This document shows, piece by piece, positions 44,108 through 54,328 of a stretch of 64,000 bases of DNA. Origin of the DNA: SAR116 cluster bacterium AG-426-I14 (lineage in GTDB: Bacteria > Pseudomonadota > Alphaproteobacteria > Puniceispirillales > Marisalimonadaceae); contig QCNS01000009.1 of the NCBI GenBank assembly GCA_003210055.1, forward strand, positions 1 to 64,000, given 5' to 3'. Each line of letters opens with the position of its first letter. Positions within the stretch are counted from its first letter, which is position 1. Under the pieces are notes generated by a model, which made no database searches, was not told the origin of the DNA, and was given only the letters and a program-made list of their open reading frames with translations. A program made the translations under genes and the position numbers.

Positions 44108-45424
44108 ATGAAATTATCAAATTATTTTTTACCTGTTTTAAAAGAGTTACCCAAAGAGGCTGAAATAATATCTCATACATTAATGTTAAGATCTGGTATG
44201 TGTCAGCAAGCATCTTCAGGGATTTATTCATGGTTACCCTTAGGAAAAAAAGTTTTGGATAATATAGAAAAAATCACAAAAGAAGAAATGAACCTTTCAG
44301 GCGCTATTGAAATTCTTATGCCTACAATACAATCGGCAGATATTTGGAAAGAATCAGGAAGATACGATGATTATGGGAAGGAAATGCTTAGAATAACTGA
44401 TAGAAATAAAAGAGAATTATTATTTGGCCCAACAAATGAAGAGTTAGTTACAGATATTTTTAGAACAAATGTTAAAAGCTATAGAGAACTTCCTATGAAT
44501 TTATATCATACTCAGTGGAAATTTAGAGATGAGTTAAGACCAAGGTTTGGAGTGATGAGAGGAAGAGAGTTTTTAATGAAAGATGCATACTCTTTTGACT
44601 TGGATTATATCAATTCTATAAAATCATATAACAAAATGTTCATAGCGTATTTAAAACTTTTTAAAAAAATGGGTTTAAAGGCTTTGCCAATGAAAGCAGA
44701 CACAGGCCCGATAGGTGGAGACTTAAGTCATGAGTTTATAATTATTTCAAACACTGGAGAAAGTAATGTATACTTTGATGAAAAAATTTTAGGTCTAGAA
44801 AAAAATATAGAAAATATTGACTATAGTTCAGATTTACAAAAAATAATTGATAAATATACTTCATGTTATGCCGCAACTGATGAAAAACATGATGAAAAAA
44901 ATTTCAACGGAAAAAAAGATAATTTAATTAAGACAAAAGGTATTGAAGTTGGTCATATTTTTCATTTTGGACAAAAGTATTCTAAACCCATGAATGCAAA
45001 TGTAACAAGGGATGATGGTGTTTCAGTTCCAGTTTTTATGGGTTCTTATGGTGTTGGGGTTTCAAGATTAGTAGGCGCTATCATTGAGTCATCTCACGAT
45101 GAAAAAGGAATAATTTGGCCTAAACAAGTTGCACCTTTTTTATTTAATTTAATTAATTTAAAGGTTGGTGATGAAAAATGTGATACAATTTGTGATGAAA
45201 TTTACAATTATTTTTTAAAAAACAATTTTGATATTTTGTTTGATGATAAGGATGAAAGTCCTGGATCTAAATTAGCAAGAGCTGATTTAATTGGCATGCC
45301 ATATCAAATTATTATTGGTCCAAAAGGAGTAAAAGAAGGTGTCTATGATATTAAATTAAGGGATACTCAAGAAATCAAAAAATTAAATATTGAACAACTT
45401 TTTAATTTTATCTTAAATATTTAA
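44108..45424 (+). CDS. proS: Prolyl-tRNA synthetase (short, alphaproteobacterial type)
   Basis: Charges tRNA-Pro. The 438 residues are about 130 shorter than the E. coli enzyme because the editing (INS) domain between motifs 2 and 3 is missing, as is typical for Alphaproteobacteria. Class II motifs are visible: [18 protein letters not shown] (motif 1 region), LFGPTNEE and [20 protein letters not shown] (motif 2 region), [13 protein letters not shown] (motif 3). A C-terminal anticodon-binding domain follows. It opens the proS-lolC-lolD-dnaE run. Confidence 0.95.
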   Translation: MKLSNYFLPVLKELPKEAEIISHTLMLRSGMCQQASSGIYSWLPLGKKVLDNIEKITKEEMNLSGAIEILMPTIQSADIWKESGRYDDYGKEMLRITDRNKRELLFGPTNEELVTDIFRTNVKSYRELPMNLYHTQWKFRDELRPRFGVMRGREFLMKDAYSFDLDYINSIKSYNKMFIAYLKLFKKMGLKALPMKADTGPIGGDLSHEFIIISNTGESNVYFDEKILGLEKNIENIDYSSDLQKIIDKYTSCYAATDEKHDEKNFNGKKDNLIKTKGIEVGHIFHFGQKYSKPMNANVTRDDGVSVPVFMGSYGVGVSRLVGAIIESSHDEKGIIWPKQVAPFLFNLINLKVGDEKCDTICDEIYNYFLKNNFDILFDDKDESPGSKLARADLIGMPYQIIIGPKGVKEGVYDIKLRDTQEIKKLNIEQLFNFILNI

Positions 45425-45440
45425 ATAATAAGAGAATTAT

Positions 45441-46691
45441 ATGTACATAACATTTTTAGAAAAGTTCATTGCTTTACGTTATTTAAGGTCAAGAAGGGCA
45501 GAGGGCTTTATCTCTGTGTCGGCATGGTTTTCTTTTTTAGGAATTGTTTTGGGTGTTGCAACATTAATCGTCGTAATGTCAGTGATGAACGGTTTTAGGA
45601 CAGAATTAATAGATCGTATACTTGGTATAAATGGTCACTTAATTATTTATCCAAATGATGGTAATTACATTGAAAATTATAATAACGTTATTAGGGATAT
45701 TGTTAACATAAAAGATGTAGTAGCAGTTACACCACAAATTGAAGGTCAAGCACTCGCTCGCTCACAAGATTTTATTAGTGGTGTGATTGTTAGAGGCGTA
45801 AGATGGAGTGATTTACCATCAAAAAAACTTCTTTGGAATAGTTTAAGCACAGAGGCTAAAAATAATTACAAAATTCAAAAAAATATTCTTCTAGGCTTTC
45901 GGCTTGCAAAAAAATTAAATGTAAATGTAGGAGATAAATTAACTCTTTTCTCCGCAAACGGATTAGAGACACCACTTGGAGTTTTTCCTCAAAAGCAATC
46001 TTTTGTTATCGGAGGGTTTTTCAATATAGGTATGTACGAGTATGATAACAATTTTATTTTTTTACCTTGGGATGATGCTCAATCTTTTTTGTTGACTAAT
46101 AAAAATACCCAGACACTCGAAATTTTTTTAAAAAGTCATACCCTCTCTTCTAAATTGAAAAACATAATAAAAAAGAAGATTGATGATAAATTAACTGTAT
46201 TAGATTGGAAAAATAAAAATAGTTCATTCATTAATGCATTAAATGTTGAAAAAAATGTTATGTTTTTGATTTTAAGCTTAATAATTTTAGTTGCCGCATT
46301 TAATATTATTTCGTCTATGATTATGTTAGTAAATACCAAAAGAGGTGATATAGCCTTATTAAGAGCTATGGGTGCAAGTAAGGCGGTAATTATTAAGATA
46401 TTTCTTCTAATAGGATCTTTTGTAGGCATAATTGGAACTTTTTTTGGAACTTTACTTGGTATATATTTAAGTCTTAATATTGAGCAGGTTCGGCAATTAT
46501 TATCTTTTCTATTTAACCAAAATTTGTTTTCTCCTGAAGTTTATTTTTTAACTCAATTGCCTTCAGAAATTAGGACTTATGAAGTGATTTCAGTTATTTC
46601 TATTTCTTTGGTTCTTTCAATTTTAGCTTCAGTTTATCCATCGTGGAAGGCATCTAAAATTGCACCTGCGGAGGCTTTAAGATATGAATGA
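45441..46691 (+). CDS. lolC: Lipoprotein-releasing system permease LolC/LolE
   Basis: Inner-membrane subunit of the LolCDE ABC complex that detaches outer-membrane lipoproteins for LolA. The 416 residues have one N-terminal helix (FISVSAWFSFLGIVLGVATL), a large periplasmic domain, and three C-terminal helices of the FtsX fold (NIISSMIMLVNTKRGDIALL, RAMGASKAVIIKIF, SILASVYPSWKASKIAPAEA). Only one permease gene is present, so the complex is probably a LolF-like homodimer with LolD; lolC and lolE cannot be told apart. Overlaps lolD by 8 bases. Confidence 0.93.
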   Translation: MYITFLEKFIALRYLRSRRAEGFISVSAWFSFLGIVLGVATLIVVMSVMNGFRTELIDRILGINGHLIIYPNDGNYIENYNNVIRDIVNIKDVVAVTPQIEGQALARSQDFISGVIVRGVRWSDLPSKKLLWNSLSTEAKNNYKIQKNILLGFRLAKKLNVNVGDKLTLFSANGLETPLGVFPQKQSFVIGGFFNIGMYEYDNNFIFLPWDDAQSFLLTNKNTQTLEIFLKSHTLSSKLKNIIKKKIDDKLTVLDWKNKNSSFINALNVEKNVMFLILSLIILVAAFNIISSMIMLVNTKRGDIALLRAMGASKAVIIKIFLLIGSFVGIIGTFFGTLLGIYLSLNIEQVRQLLSFLFNQNLFSPEVYFLTQLPSEIRTYEVISVISISLVLSILASVYPSWKASKIAPAEALRYE

Positions 46692-47382
46692 TATATCTAA
46701 AGTTGTTTTAAAAATTGAAAATTTATCTTACTTTTATGAAAGTGAATTTAACAAAATAGATATCTTTAAAAATTTAAATTTTGAGATGAAAGAAGGAGAA
46801 ATTATTGGGTTGCTTGGGCCAAGTGGTTCGGGCAAAACAACATTACTAAATTGTATTGGTTTATTAGACTCCCCAAAAGGTGGTAAAATTAAAATTTTAA
46901 ATGTTGAGTGCAGTAATGCTAATGATTTTGAAAGAACAAAAATTAGGTCAAAACAGATTGGTTTTGTTTTTCAAAGCCATAGACTTTTACCAGAATTTTC
47001 TTCTGTAGAAAATATTATAATTCCTCAACTTTTGTTAGGTGTAGACAAAAAAATTGCATATAAAAATGCTTCAGAACTTTTAAAATTGCTAAAGTTAAAT
47101 CACAGATCAGAACATAGGCCTGCAAAATTATCTGGTGGCGAGGCCCAACGTGTTGCAATAGCAAGGTCGGTTGCTAATGCACCAAAGATTATTTTAGCTG
47201 ATGAACCAACAGGAAATCTGGATATAGAATCTGCTAAACTAGTTTTTGATTTACTATATAAAATTGCCAAAATGTCAAAAATTAGTTGTTTAATAGCCAC
47301 TCATAACATCGAATTAGCAAAAAAAATGGATAAAATTTATTCTATTAAGGATAAAAAATTGAAGTTAACAAAAAATTTTTAA
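46684..47382 (+). CDS. lolD: Lipoprotein-releasing system ATP-binding protein LolD
   Basis: ATPase of the Lol export complex. Walker A is GLLGPSGSGKTTLLN, Q-loop is GFVFQSHRLLPEF (the HxLLPEF form is typical of LolD), the ABC signature is KLSGGEAQRVAIARS, Walker B is IILADEPTGNLD and the switch His is in IATHNIELA. 232 residues. Coupled to lolC by overlap, followed by dnaE after 7 bases. Confidence 0.95.
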   Translation: MNDISKVVLKIENLSYFYESEFNKIDIFKNLNFEMKEGEIIGLLGPSGSGKTTLLNCIGLLDSPKGGKIKILNVECSNANDFERTKIRSKQIGFVFQSHRLLPEFSSVENIIIPQLLLGVDKKIAYKNASELLKLLKLNHRSEHRPAKLSGGEAQRVAIARSVANAPKIILADEPTGNLDIESAKLVFDLLYKIAKMSKISCLIATHNIELAKKMDKIYSIKDKKLKLTKNF

Positions 47383-47389
47383 TAAGAAA

Positions 47390-50300
47390 ATGTTAAATAC
47401 TTTCATCCATCTCAGAACTCATACAAGCTACTCTTTGTCAGAGGGTATGTTAACTGCTGATTATATTTCAAATTTCTGCAGAAGCAAAAAACAACCTGCT
47501 TGTGCTATAACAGATACATCAAACCTTTTTGGTGTGTTTGAATTTTCTGTAAAATTATTAACAAATGGTATTCAGCCAATTATAGGCATGCAAATAAATT
47601 TATCCGATGAATATTATAATGATAATTCAAATGAAATTATTTTGATTTCTAAAAATGAAATTGGATATATGAATTTAGTTAAACTTTCAAACATTATTAA
47701 TAGCCAAGTCAAGATAGGTTCAAAAAAAAGCATAGATTGTAAATTATTAAATAAATTTAATAAAGGTCTTATTGTCTTAAGTGGTGGTGCAGAAGATGGT
47801 TTTGTTGGACTCCCAGCTTCGAAAAAAGATTTTGAAATTGCAAAAAAAAGAGCAAATTTTCTAAAAAATTTGTTTAATAATGATTTTTATATTGAATTAC
47901 AGAGGCATAACTTAGAAAGAGAAAAGATAGCTGAGCCAATCTTAATTGAATTAGCTTACAAATTCGACATTCCAATTGTAGCTACAAATGATTCTTATTT
48001 TAAAACTAAAAAGGAATTTGAAGCTCATGAAGTTTTGATGATGATAGATAAAGGATTAACAATTTCTTCAAAAAATAATAGGTTTCTATCTAACGAAAAT
48101 TATTTAAAAAGTACAAATGAAATGATTTCTCTTTTTAGAGATTTACCTGAAGCTATTGAAAATACAATCAATATAGCTAAGAGATGTTCATTTTGTCTTA
48201 GAGAAACTAACCCGGTTTTACCATCTTTTGTTATATCAAGTAAAAATGTTTCGGAAGAAAAACTTTTAGAAAAATTATCAACTGATGGATTAAAAATTAG
48301 ATTGAATATTGACAATAACAAAGATCATTTTTCTGAATTTGAAGAATATTTTTTAAGATTAAAAAATGAGTTAAAAATAATTCTAAGGATGGGTTTTGCA
48401 GGTTATTTTTTGATAGTCTCAGATTTTGTAAAGTGGTCTAAAAAAAATAATATACCTGTTGGGCCAGGTAGAGGGTCAGGCGCAGGTTCTATTGTGGCTT
48501 GGGCACTTCAAATTACAGATCTAGATCCTTTAAAATGGGGTTTGCTATTTGAAAGATTTCTAAATCCAGAAAGAATTAGTATGCCAGACTTTGATATAGA
48601 TTTTTGTCAAGAAAGAAGAGATGAGGTTATAAATTATATAAAGAATAAATATGGAAATGATCACGTTGCTCAAATTATTACATTTGGAAGCTTACAAGCT
48701 AGAGCAGCAATTCGAGACGTTGGCAGAGTTTTAGAAATGCCTTATGGCCAAGTTGATAAAATAGCAAAGATGATACCAGCTATACCAGCTAATCCAGTTA
48801 AATTATCTGAAGCTCTAAAAAATATTGAAGAATTAAAGAGAGAAAAAAATCAAGACGATGGAGTTTCAAAAGTTATTGATATAGCTCTTGAGATCGAAGG
48901 ATTAAATAGACATGTTTCTACTCATGCTGCTGGAATTGTGATTTCTGAGAAACCAATTGCTGATTCGGTTCCATTGTATAGTGAATTTGACCAAGAAATT
49001 CCAGCCACCCAGTTTAACATGAAGTATGTTGAAAAAGCAGGTCTTGTTAAATTTGATATCCTTGGATTAAAAACATTAACTATAATTTCAAAAACTGAAA
49101 ATTTAATCAAAAAGATAAATGAGAAATTTGATATTTCTCAAATTGATTTAGCTGATAAAAATATTTACAAAATGTTATCTAAAGGTAATACAATTGGTGT
49201 TTTTCAATTAGAGTCAAGTGGCATGAAAAATGTTTTGAATGGCCTCAATCCTGAGAGGTTTCAGGATATAATGGCTGTATTATCTCTTTTTAGACCAGGG
49301 CCTATGGAAAATATTCCAAAGTACATAAATAGAAAGCAAGGTCAAGAGAAAGTGGAGTATATGCATGATAAACTTTCCTCAATTTTAAGAGAAACTTATG
49401 GAATTTTTATATATCAAGAGCAAGTTATGCAAGCAGCTCAGATATTAGCAGGTTATAATCTTTCATCAGCAGACATTTTGAGAAGGGCTATGGGTAAAAA
49501 AGATAGAAAAGAGATGGAAGAACAAAAGCAAAATTTTATAGATGGTGCAGTTCATCATGGCTTGAATTCGGAAACTTCTGAGGATATTTTTGAGCAAATT
49601 GCAGCTTTTGCTGGATACGGTTTTAACAAATCGCATGCTGCAGCTTATGCATTAATTTCCTATCAATGCGCATGGTTAAAAAGTTACTACCCACATGAAT
49701 TTTTCTCGAGTTTAATGACTTATGATTATGATAATACTGACAAACTTTTTGTGTATCTTAATGATCTTAAAAGATTATCTATAAATTTATTACCTCCAGA
49801 TATAAATAAAAGTTACGATTTTTTTAATGTTGAAAATTTAAAAAATGGTTCAAAAGCTATCAGATGTAGTCTTTCATCTCTTAAAAATGTTGGAACTGAA
49901 GCTGTTCGTAAATTAATTGAAATTAGAAAAAGAAAAGGTTGTTTTCTTAATGTTGATGATTTTATTGATAAAATGCCATTAAACATTTTAGGTAAGCGTG
50001 GATTAGAAAGTCTTATTAAGTCTGGGGCCTTTGATAAATTAGACTCGAATAGAAGAAAGCTTTTTAATTCTATTCCTATTATGTTGCTTCATTCTCAAAA
50101 AATGATTGAAGATGAAAAAAATAGTCAAGAAAACTTATTTGTAAATTTTGACAATATAGAGCTATCATCTAGTTTTAAAAATGAACCTGATTGGAGTATA
50201 TTAGAAAAACAAACAAATGAATTTAATTCACTTGGATATTATTTAAAACAACATCCAATTCAAAATTATACTTCAATATTTAAAAAATTAAATATTATAA

Positions 50301-50824
50301 CATCTAGTGAATTAGATGGAATTCTAAAATCAAAGAATGATAAAATAATTAAAGTATGTGGTTTAATTAATAAAATTAATAAAAAAACATCTGAAAATGG
50401 TCGAAACTGGGGAATTATAGAGTTAAATGATTTAGAGGGAGTAATTGAAATTATATATTCTTCAGATAATTTATATAGACTTGAAGAAATTTATGAAAAA
50501 CAAAATTTGTATTGTTTAGATGTCAATATCAAGTTTGATAAAAACCGGCAACCTAGATTATTAGAAATGAGAACACAAAATATAAACAATTTAATATCAA
50601 AAAATGAATTAAGTTTAGAGTTAGACATAAGTGACTCGAGATGTCTAAAAAACTTAAAAGAAAAAATTAGTAACCTCAATCAAGGAAAATCTGAAATTAT
50701 TTTGAAAGTTAAGAAAAAGGAGAAAGATATATCTATAAATATTAATCAAAAGGTTTACTTGGACGATATATTTTTGAAAAATGTATTAAACATTAGTGGT
50801 ATAAACTCTTTAAAATTTATTTGA
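47390..50824 (+). CDS. dnaE: DNA polymerase III alpha subunit
   Basis: Catalytic subunit of the replicative polymerase. Of 1144 residues, the N-terminal PHP domain (about 1-210) opens FIHLRTHTSYSLSEGML; the polymerase domain has GPGRGSGAGSIVAWAL and the catalytic palm PDFDIDFCQERRDEV (about residues 399-413); thumb and fingers contain LSLFRPGPMENIPKYI and FNKSHAAAYALISYQCAWLK; an OB-fold (about 970-1040) and C-terminal domain complete it. DnaE1 is favoured over error-prone DnaE2 by the PHP start and by the housekeeping context after lolCD. A terminator follows. Confidence 0.95.
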   Translation: MLNTFIHLRTHTSYSLSEGMLTADYISNFCRSKKQPACAITDTSNLFGVFEFSVKLLTNGIQPIIGMQINLSDEYYNDNSNEIILISKNEIGYMNLVKLSNIINSQVKIGSKKSIDCKLLNKFNKGLIVLSGGAEDGFVGLPASKKDFEIAKKRANFLKNLFNNDFYIELQRHNLEREKIAEPILIELAYKFDIPIVATNDSYFKTKKEFEAHEVLMMIDKGLTISSKNNRFLSNENYLKSTNEMISLFRDLPEAIENTINIAKRCSFCLRETNPVLPSFVISSKNVSEEKLLEKLSTDGLKIRLNIDNNKDHFSEFEEYFLRLKNELKIILRMGFAGYFLIVSDFVKWSKKNNIPVGPGRGSGAGSIVAWALQITDLDPLKWGLLFERFLNPERISMPDFDIDFCQERRDEVINYIKNKYGNDHVAQIITFGSLQARAAIRDVGRVLEMPYGQVDKIAKMIPAIPANPVKLSEALKNIEELKREKNQDDGVSKVIDIALEIEGLNRHVSTHAAGIVISEKPIADSVPLYSEFDQEIPATQFNMKYVEKAGLVKFDILGLKTLTIISKTENLIKKINEKFDISQIDLADKNIYKMLSKGNTIGVFQLESSGMKNVLNGLNPERFQDIMAVLSLFRPGPMENIPKYINRKQGQEKVEYMHDKLSSILRETYGIFIYQEQVMQAAQILAGYNLSSADILRRAMGKKDRKEMEEQKQNFIDGAVHHGLNSETSEDIFEQIAAFAGYGFNKSHAAAYALISYQCAWLKSYYPHEFFSSLMTYDYDNTDKLFVYLNDLKRLSINLLPPDINKSYDFFNVENLKNGSKAIRCSLSSLKNVGTEAVRKLIEIRKRKGCFLNVDDFIDKMPLNILGKRGLESLIKSGAFDKLDSNRRKLFNSIPIMLLHSQKMIEDEKNSQENLFVNFDNIELSSSFKNEPDWSILEKQTNEFNSLGYYLKQHPIQNYTSIFKKLNIITSSELDGILKSKNDKIIKVCGLINKINKKTSENGRNWGIIELNDLEGVIEIIYSSDNLYRLEEIYEKQNLYCLDVNIKFDKNRQPRLLEMRTQNINNLISKNELSLELDISDSRCLKNLKEKISNLNQGKSEIILKVKKKEKDISININQKVYLDDIFLKNVLNISGINSLKFI

Positions 50825-50829
50825 TAAAT

Positions 50830-50860
50830 AAAATATCAATAAAAACATTGATATTTTTGA
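50830..50860 (+). terminator. Intrinsic terminator after dnaE
   Basis: A perfect 11-base inverted repeat, AAAATATCAAT (50830-50840) and ATTGATATTTT (50847-50857), with a six-base loop and a short T run lies 5 bases after the dnaE stop. The stem is AU-rich, so its strength is uncertain, but the position is right for ending the proS-dnaE unit before rpsB. Confidence 0.65.
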
Positions 50861-50888
50861 AAAAATCAATAATTTAACTTCAAAACTG

Positions 50889-50956
50889 TGTAACACTTAG
50901 GTTTGAAAACCATCCGGTGATTTTTTTGAGTGTTGCAATACATTAACCGGTAAAGG
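50889..50956 (+). promoter_or_regulatory. rpsB leader with pseudoknot-like structure (probable S2 autoregulatory element)
   Basis: Three helices can be drawn by eye. Helix A pairs TGTAACACT (50889-50897) with AGTGTTGCA (50929-50937), with one G-U pair. It encloses hairpin B, GGTT/AACC (50900-50911) with a TGAA loop. Helix C pairs CCGGT (50914-50918), inside helix A, with ACCGG (50946-50950), outside it, which makes an H-type pseudoknot. Helix C ends next to the AAAGGA Shine-Dalgarno (50952-50957) of rpsB. Leaders bound by ribosomal protein S2 upstream of rpsB-tsf are known in bacteria, so feedback control is likely. Fold inferred by eye only. Confidence 0.65.
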
Positions 50957-50963
50957 AAAAAAC

Positions 50964-52052
50964 ATGACAATACCTACATTTACAATGAGGCAGCTTCTTG
51001 AAGCTGGTATTCACTTCGGTCATCATACAAGAAGATGGAATCCAAAAATGGAAGAATATATTTTTGGTGAAAGAAACAATATTCATATCATAGATTTAGA
51101 AAAAACTATGCCCTTACTATACAATGCATTAGAGGTCTTACATAATATTTCTAAAAATGGTGGTTATATTTTATTTGTTGGAACAAAAAGATCTGCGTCT
51201 GAAGTTATTGCTTCATCTGCAAAAAATTGTGGTCAATTCTTTGTTAATCATAGATGGCTGGGTGGAATGTTAACTAACTGGGAAACAGTCTCAAAGTCGA
51301 TAAAGAGATTAAAAGATTTAGAAAAAAAAATAGAAACTGGTGAAGTTTATAGTTTGACAAAAAAAGAAAGGTTAAATATTGAAAGAAGCAAAGACAAACT
51401 TGAATTAACCCTAGGGGGCATTAAAAATATGACTAATACTCCTGATGCGCTATTCATTGTTGACACTAATAAAGAGTCAATTGCTGTTGCAGAAGCTAAT
51501 AAGTTAAACATTCCAGTAATAGCAGTTTGTGATACGAATACTGATCCATCTAATATAGATTTTCCAATTCCAGGCAATGATGATGCTGTTAGAGCTATTT
51601 CCCTTTATTGCGATTTGGTTGGTTCATCAATTTTGAGTGGAATGGAAGAAAATCTTAATGAGTCTGGAGTTGATATTGGTTCTTTAGATAAAAATTTGGA
51701 AGAAAATCTTGATTTAAAAGAAATTGAGAACGTAAATGATAAACAGGAGAAGGTTGATGATGGTTTAAAAATTGAATCTGACACAACGCAGATAAAAGAA
51801 AATGAAGTTGTAGAAAGCAATCAAAATCCAGATATTAACTCAAATTCAGATAAGGAAAAAGAAGTTTCTTCATTGACGCATGAATTGGAAACAAAAAATA
51901 GTGAAGTTCCATCTATTGATAAAAACGTGAATGCTAAGTCAACTGCTAAAAAAGATAAAGAGGTAAAAACAAAAAAAAAATCAAAAGAAACTGATAAAAA
52001 ACCTTCAGAAAACGTAGAGACAGAAAATTCAGCCTCTGGAAATAATAATTAA
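50964..52052 (+). CDS. rpsB: 30S ribosomal protein S2, with long C-terminal tail
   Basis: Small-subunit ribosomal protein. The first ~235 residues are canonical: TMRQLLEAGIHFGHHTRRWN, RWLGGMLTNWET, PDALFIVDTNKE and DAVRAISLYCDLV. The remaining ~125 residues are a low-complexity tail, acidic first (many Glu, Asp, Asn) and then lysine-rich at the end; S2 is usually 230-260 residues. The tail is in one open frame and is presumably disordered. tsf follows after ~30 bases, the conserved rpsB-tsf pair. Confidence 0.95.
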   Translation: MTIPTFTMRQLLEAGIHFGHHTRRWNPKMEEYIFGERNNIHIIDLEKTMPLLYNALEVLHNISKNGGYILFVGTKRSASEVIASSAKNCGQFFVNHRWLGGMLTNWETVSKSIKRLKDLEKKIETGEVYSLTKKERLNIERSKDKLELTLGGIKNMTNTPDALFIVDTNKESIAVAEANKLNIPVIAVCDTNTDPSNIDFPIPGNDDAVRAISLYCDLVGSSILSGMEENLNESGVDIGSLDKNLEENLDLKEIENVNDKQEKVDDGLKIESDTTQIKENEVVESNQNPDINSNSDKEKEVSSLTHELETKNSEVPSIDKNVNAKSTAKKDKEVKTKKKSKETDKKPSENVETENSASGNNN

Positions 52053-52083
52053 AGATTAAAAATTTACATTTATGGTGTGTGAT

Positions 52084-53010
52084 ATGAGTTTAAATGCAAG
52101 CATGATTCGAGAGTTAAGAGAAAAAACAGGAGCAGGTATTTTAGATTGTAAGTCTGCTCTTTCCGAAAATCAAAATGATTTACAAAAAGCTATAGATTGG
52201 CTAAGAAAAAAAGGATTGTCGGTAGCTGCAAAAAAAAGTGGAAGGGTAGCAGCTGAGGGTTTGATAGCAACAAAAATTGAAAATAATAAAGGTTGCATTA
52301 TTGAGATTAATTCAGAGACTGATTTTGTTTCAAGAAATGAAATGTTTCAAACCTTTGTCAAAAATTGTGCTTTTCTAGCTTTGGGTGTCGGAGGTAATGT
52401 AGAGAAACTTAATGAAATGAAATATATTGACACTGAAAACTCAGTAAAAGAGGAATTAACTAAAAATATTGCGACCATAGGAGAAAATTTAAGCATTCGA
52501 AGGATAGAGAACATTAATCTTGATGGGGAAGGTGTAATAGTTTCCTATGTTCACAACTCTGTTCATGAAAACCTTGGTAAAATTGGTGTATTAATAGCCT
52601 TGAAATCTGTGGTTGACAAAAAAATATTAAATGATCTTGGAAAAAAAATTGCAATGCAAATAGCAGCAACAAACCCTCAATCGATTAACATTAAAAACTT
52701 GGATAAAAATATAGTTGAAAAAGAGAGATCGATTCTTCTTGAACAGGCAATCTCGTCTGGTAAACCAAGGGAAATTGCAGAAAAAATGGTTGAAGGAAGA
52801 ATTAAAAAGTTTTATCAGGAAGTTGTTTTAGAAGAACAGACATATATAATTGATGGAAAGTTAACTGTCAAAGAAGTTATTGATGAATTTTCAAATTCTG
52901 CTGGTGATAGAATAGAAATTTTTGATTTTAAAAAATTAGTCCTTGGAGAAGGTATAAATATCGACGAAAAAGACTTTGCGGCTGAAGTTGCTGCAACAGC
53001 AAATCAATAA
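52084..53010 (+). CDS. tsf: Elongation factor Ts
   Basis: Nucleotide exchange factor for EF-Tu. The start at ATG 52084 is chosen over ATG 52072 because the family N-terminus ([18 protein letters not shown]) begins there and GGTGTG lies just upstream. Conserved segments: [34 protein letters not shown] (the TDFV motif contacting EF-Tu) and [14 protein letters not shown]. About 308 residues. pyrH follows 28 bases on. Confidence 0.95.
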   Translation: MSLNASMIRELREKTGAGILDCKSALSENQNDLQKAIDWLRKKGLSVAAKKSGRVAAEGLIATKIENNKGCIIEINSETDFVSRNEMFQTFVKNCAFLALGVGGNVEKLNEMKYIDTENSVKEELTKNIATIGENLSIRRIENINLDGEGVIVSYVHNSVHENLGKIGVLIALKSVVDKKILNDLGKKIAMQIAATNPQSINIKNLDKNIVEKERSILLEQAISSGKPREIAEKMVEGRIKKFYQEVVLEEQTYIIDGKLTVKEVIDEFSNSAGDRIEIFDFKKLVLGEGINIDEKDFAAEVAATANQ

Positions 53011-53038
53011 GTTCTTGGATAAAACAGAAAGGAAAGTA

Positions 53039-53752
53039 GTGAAAGATCTGAAGTGGAAAAGAGTTTTGCTTAAACTTTCTGGTGAAGCACTTGTTGGAGA
53101 TGGTTCTTATGGTATTAGCCCAGAGATGATAAAGTCATTAGCATTAGATTTAAAAAGTGTTTTTGAGTTGAACATTCAATTGTGTATAGTAATAGGTGGT
53201 GGAAATATATACCGAGGTCTTTCTGGTGCTGCTAGAGGAATGGATAGAACCACAGGTGACTATATGGGCATGCTAGCAACAGTTATGAACTCGTTAGCAC
53301 TTCAGAATGCTCTAGAAGAAATAAATGTTCAAACAAGAGTTCAATCTGCTCTTCCTATATCAGCAGTATGTGAACCTTATATAAGAAGAAAGGCTTTTAG
53401 ACATTTAGAAAAAAAGAGGATAGTGATTTTTGCAGCAGGCACAGGAAACCCTTACTTTACAACTGATACAGCGGCGGCATTAAGGGCTTCAGAAATGAAC
53501 TGTGATGTGATGATAAAAGCTACACTTGTTGATGGAATTTACTCTTCTGACCCTAAAAAAGATAAAAATGCAATTAGATATGAAAAATTATCTTACATGG
53601 ACGTATTGTCAAAAGATCTTCAAGTTATAGATGCTTCTGCAGTATCTCTTGCCAGAGAAAATAAAATCCCATTAATTATAAGCTCTATTTTTGAAAATGG
53701 AAATTTAGTAAATATTTTAAAAGGTAAAGGTGTTTTCACTATTGTTAATTAA
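53039..53752 (+). CDS. pyrH: UMP kinase
   Basis: Phosphorylates UMP to UDP. The protein opens with [17 protein letters not shown] and has [46 protein letters not shown] and [14 protein letters not shown], all hallmarks. A GTG at 53039 with AAGGAAA just ahead gives 237 residues, the usual size; a longer reading from TTG 52976 would run back into tsf and is rejected. Between tsf and frr as expected. Confidence 0.93.
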   Translation: MKDLKWKRVLLKLSGEALVGDGSYGISPEMIKSLALDLKSVFELNIQLCIVIGGGNIYRGLSGAARGMDRTTGDYMGMLATVMNSLALQNALEEINVQTRVQSALPISAVCEPYIRRKAFRHLEKKRIVIFAAGTGNPYFTTDTAAALRASEMNCDVMIKATLVDGIYSSDPKKDKNAIRYEKLSYMDVLSKDLQVIDASAVSLARENKIPLIISSIFENGNLVNILKGKGVFTIVN

Positions 53753-53763
53753 ACGAGGAAAAG

Positions 53764-54324
53764 ATGACTGAAAATTTTGATGAAAATTTAATTAAGCAAA
53801 GAATGGATAAAACACTCATATCTTTTCAAAATGATTTAAATACTCTTAGAGCAGGAAGGGCAACAATTAATATGTTGGATACTGTATTAGTTGAAGCTTA
53901 TGGTTCAAAAGTTCCAATTAATCAATTAGGAAATATTAATGTACCTGAACCAAGACTTTTAGTAATTTCAGTTTGGGATTCCTCTAATGTTGAACAGGTT
54001 GAAAAATCTATAAGAGAGAGTAATCTGGGGTTAAACCCAATGATTGAAGGCAACTTGATTAGATTACCCATTCCACCTCTTTCTGAGGAAAGAAGAATAG
54101 AACTTTCAAAGGTAGCTGGAAAATATGCAGAAAATACAAGAGTATCTCTACGAAATATAAGAAGAGATATAATTGAAGATATTAGAAAAAAAGAAAAAAA
54201 CAAAGAGATGTCTGCTGATGAAAAACATAAAAGTGAAGAAATTGTTCAATCAATAACTAATGAGTATGTAAACAATGTAGATAAAATTTTATCAAATAAA
54301 GAAAAAGAAATACTTGAAGTATAA
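53764..54324 (+). CDS. frr: Ribosome recycling factor
   Basis: Splits post-termination ribosomes with EF-G. The 186 residues show RMDKTLISFQNDLNTLRAGR, VPINQLGNINVPEPRLLVI, GLNPMIEGNLIRLPIPPL and the basic RVSLRNIRRD helix. AGGAAAAG directly precedes the ATG. Followed after 4 bases by uppS. Confidence 0.96.
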   Translation: MTENFDENLIKQRMDKTLISFQNDLNTLRAGRATINMLDTVLVEAYGSKVPINQLGNINVPEPRLLVISVWDSSNVEQVEKSIRESNLGLNPMIEGNLIRLPIPPLSEERRIELSKVAGKYAENTRVSLRNIRRDIIEDIRKKEKNKEMSADEKHKSEEIVQSITNEYVNNVDKILSNKEKEILEV

Positions 54325-54328
54325 TAAA

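Noticed and set aside
44108-45424. Truncated prolyl-tRNA synthetase
   Set aside because: The short form without the editing insertion is normal for Alphaproteobacteria and all class II motifs are present.
52976-53038. Longer N-terminus for pyrH from TTG 52976
   Set aside because: It would overlap tsf and adds residues absent from the family; GTG 53039 has an AAGGAAA Shine-Dalgarno and gives the normal length.
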